Assembly: GCA_002410325.1 (NCBI GenBank)
Contig: DHRK01000044.1
Span: 40,047 to 104,046 of the forward strand
Reading direction: 5' to 3'
DNA length: 64,000 bases
Source of the DNA: Syntrophomonas sp. UBA5314
Lineage (GTDB): Bacteria > Bacillota > Syntrophomonadia > Syntrophomonadales > Syntrophomonadaceae
Shown here: positions 63,918-64,000 of the stretch, piece after piece
Position numbering within the stretch: position 1 is the stretch's first letter
How the letters are laid out: each line of letters starts with the position of its first letter
Translations under genes and position numbers: made by a program
Notes under the pieces: model-generated
The model's database searches: none
Told to the model about the DNA's origin: nothing
Seen by the model: only the letters and a program-made list of their open reading frames with translations

Positions 63918-64000
63918 AACCCCACCAAAAAAAAAAAATATCCTCAAAAAAAAAACACCCCCCCCCCCCCGCGGGGGGGGTGGGGGGGCTGGGGCACATC
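63918..64000. other. Low-quality homopolymer end
   Basis: Runs of A, C and G (for example A12, A10, C13 and G8) replace normal sequence. This looks like assembly or sequencing failure inside the CRISPR array, so nothing here is annotated. Confidence 0.75.

Overview
The window looks like the chromosome of a Firmicutes (class Clostridia) bacterium, most likely a Syntrophomonadaceae-like, fatty-acid-oxidising anaerobe. The signs are the gram-positive gene order alr-ndoAI-ndoA, a CIRCE-controlled groESL operon, FabK-type enoyl-ACP reductase, many TTG and GTG starts behind strong GGAGG sites, and a beta-oxidation cluster (acyl-CoA dehydrogenase, enoyl-CoA hydratase, CoA-transferase). The family assignment is inference; no rRNA or tRNA gene was seen.

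Positions 1-40800 are dense, mostly plus-strand housekeeping genes. In order: a hybrid sensor kinase cut by the left edge and cheW; acpS-nnr; a CBS protein, alr and the MazEF-type toxin-antitoxin pair; peptidase C26, amidohydrolase and GH18 genes; a uracil-DNA glycosylase followed by the t6A tRNA-modification set tsaE-tsaB-rimI-tsaD; an Lgt-like protein and 5-formyl-THF cyclo-ligase; panE; a molybdenum-cofactor set (57-aa protein, moaA, moaC, mogA); groES-groEL; the beta-oxidation genes; a minus-strand nitronate-monooxygenase-like gene; the fatty-acid synthesis operon fabH-fabK-fabD-fabG-acpP-fabF-fabZ-accD-accA; glnA on the minus strand; then hpt and guaA. Gaps hold a miniature inverted-repeat element (19838-20050), two arm-variable palindromes (35845-35953, 38487-38594), a cluster of DnaA-box-like sites (14473-14589) and several hairpins.

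Positions 40800-55000 are accessory. They hold an uncharacterised 474-residue protein and two tandemly duplicated 1113-1114-residue regulators that join a MalT-like ATPase/TPR body to a C-terminal winged helix plus BTAD, as in SARP regulators. Next come an SLH-domain surface protein preceded by a decayed SLH fragment, and a lipoprotein. Upstream of the surface-protein region and of the lipoprotein lie two similar modules, each with three direct repeats of the TGTNAGTG type at an 11-bp period, ending 8 nt before a -10-like hexamer. This is the layout known for SARP-controlled promoters, so the block may be a self-contained regulator and cell-surface system. It is followed by an orphan Phd-type antitoxin and an apparent ORF-less group II intron.

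Positions 55000-64000 hold a complete type I-C CRISPR-Cas operon (cas3-cas5c-cas8c-cas7-cas4-cas1-cas2), preceded by what looks like a truncated cas6 start. After cas2 come a leader with an extended -10 promoter and one recognisable but corrupted I-C repeat. The sequence then collapses into homopolymers, which looks like a low-quality contig end, so the array cannot be read.
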